Positions 6,943 through 7,516 of a DNA stretch of 7,516 nucleotides are shown piece by piece (the first letter of the stretch is position 1; each line of letters opens with the position of its first letter). The stretch is from positions 198,383-205,898 of the forward strand of contig CP070731.1 of NCBI GenBank assembly GCA_020347545.1, written 5' to 3'. Position numbers and translations under genes: made by a program. This DNA comes from Flavobacteriaceae bacterium (GTDB lineage Bacteria; Bacteroidota; Bacteroidia; Flavobacteriales; Flavobacteriaceae). Below the pieces are notes generated by a model. The model did no database searches, was not told the origin of the DNA, and saw only the letters and a list, made by a program, of their open reading frames with translations.

Positions 6943-7516
6943 ATGTTAGGACTCAAATTTGAAACGGAAACTTCCTGGGTAGAGGTTGCAAAAAATGGAC
7001 TGAAACAGGTACTTACAGACCATGCCTTTGCCGAACAAAAAGCTGCGTCAAATGCAGTTTCGATCATTATCAATTATTCTGAAGAAACTGAGCTGGTTCA
7101 GGCGATGTGCGAGATTGCCATCGAAGAAATGGAACACTTTAAAATGGTTCATGACTTTATGGTAGCACGAGGAATGGTACTGGGAAGAGAACAGAAGAAT
7201 GATTATGCAAAGCACCTCCACTCCTATTTCCCAAAAACGAATAATAGGACTGACGCTCTGATCCAAAGACTTTTGATTGCAGCCCTTATCGAGGCCAGAA
7301 GCTGTGAAAGGTTTAAAGTCTTTTCTGAAAACATATACGATGAGGAATTAGCTCAGTTCTATCGTGACCTGATGGCATCCGAGGCCAATCATTACACCGT
7401 ATTTCTTGGATTTGCAAGAAAATACCAGGATCGAAAAATTGTCGATAAAAAATGGGATGGCCTGTTGGCTTACGAGGCCGAATTCATGCGAAACAGAGGT
7501 ACCACAGCCAGGGTGC
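6943..7516 (+). CDS. miaE: tRNA-(ms2io6A)-hydroxylase MiaE; last few residues beyond the right window edge
   Basis: MiaE is a diiron monooxygenase that uses O2 to hydroxylate the isopentenyl group of ms2i6A at position 37 of tRNAs reading U-starting codons, giving ms2io6A. I translated it from the ATG at 6943; 191 codons stay open to the edge. The diiron ligand pattern is complete: E31, E62-x-x-H65 (in EEMEHF), E117 (in LIEARSCERF) and E147-x-x-H150 (in SEANHY), arranged as in the ferritin-like four-helix bundle. A family length near 195-200 means only a short tail is missing. The start is 18 bases after the end of the tau frame, in an A-rich stretch without a Shine-Dalgarno site or terminator, so co-transcription with dnaX is likely. 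The protein is cytoplasmic, with no membrane segment. Making ms2i6A also requires MiaA and MiaB, which are not in this window. The assignment rests on the motif pattern. Confidence 0.9.
   Translation, partial: MLGLKFETETSWVEVAKNGLKQVLTDHAFAEQKAASNAVSIIINYSEETELVQAMCEIAIEEMEHFKMVHDFMVARGMVLGREQKNDYAKHLHSYFPKTNNRTDALIQRLLIAALIEARSCERFKVFSENIYDEELAQFYRDLMASEANHYTVFLGFARKYQDRKIVDKKWDGLLAYEAEFMRNRGTTARV

Noticed and set aside
7048..7266. Minus-strand 72-residue open frame
   Set aside because: It is antisense to miaE, which shows the full diiron ligand pattern in the plus strand.

Overview
The window looks like ordinary housekeeping chromosome from a member of the Bacteroidota, most likely a flavobacterium-like organism. 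The evidence is an AT-rich sequence, starts without Shine-Dalgarno sites, promoter boxes of the TAnnTTTG type, and a DnaX protein that lacks the zinc-binding cysteines and carries a tau C-terminal domain of the type I associate with flavobacteria. The lineage call rests on recognising protein families by eye, without a database search.

Layout. On the minus strand, pheT (phenylalanyl-tRNA synthetase beta chain) is followed after 13 bases by pyrD (class 2 dihydroorotate dehydrogenase), which runs off the left edge; the two look co-transcribed. A 206-base divergent intergenic region holds a clear pheT promoter box. On the plus strand come a long-chain acyl-CoA synthetase, an 83-base gap with a well-formed promoter, then dnaX (DNA polymerase III clamp-loader subunit) in two overlapping frames, and finally miaE (tRNA hydroxylase), cut by the right edge only a few residues before its expected end.

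The most notable feature is in dnaX. The clamp-loader part (359 codons, ATPase domains plus collar) stops two codons after a run of ten A residues at 6126-6135. The tau-specific part (linker, charged helix, conserved C-terminal domain) continues in the +1 frame, and that frame is open only from position 6100 on. The switch must therefore happen within 6100-6140, where the A10 run lies. Transcripts with 9 A would encode a continuous 620-residue tau. Those with 10 or 11 A would encode a short gamma-like form ending just after the collar domain. This resembles the transcriptional slippage known for Thermus thermophilus dnaX, but with the short form in the zero frame. A one-base homopolymer error in the assembly would look the same and is the main alternative.

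The genes otherwise serve separate core functions: translation (pheT, miaE), pyrimidine synthesis (pyrD), lipid activation (acyl-CoA synthetase) and replication (dnaX). I saw no tRNA or rRNA genes, insertion sequences, CRISPR arrays or phage genes.
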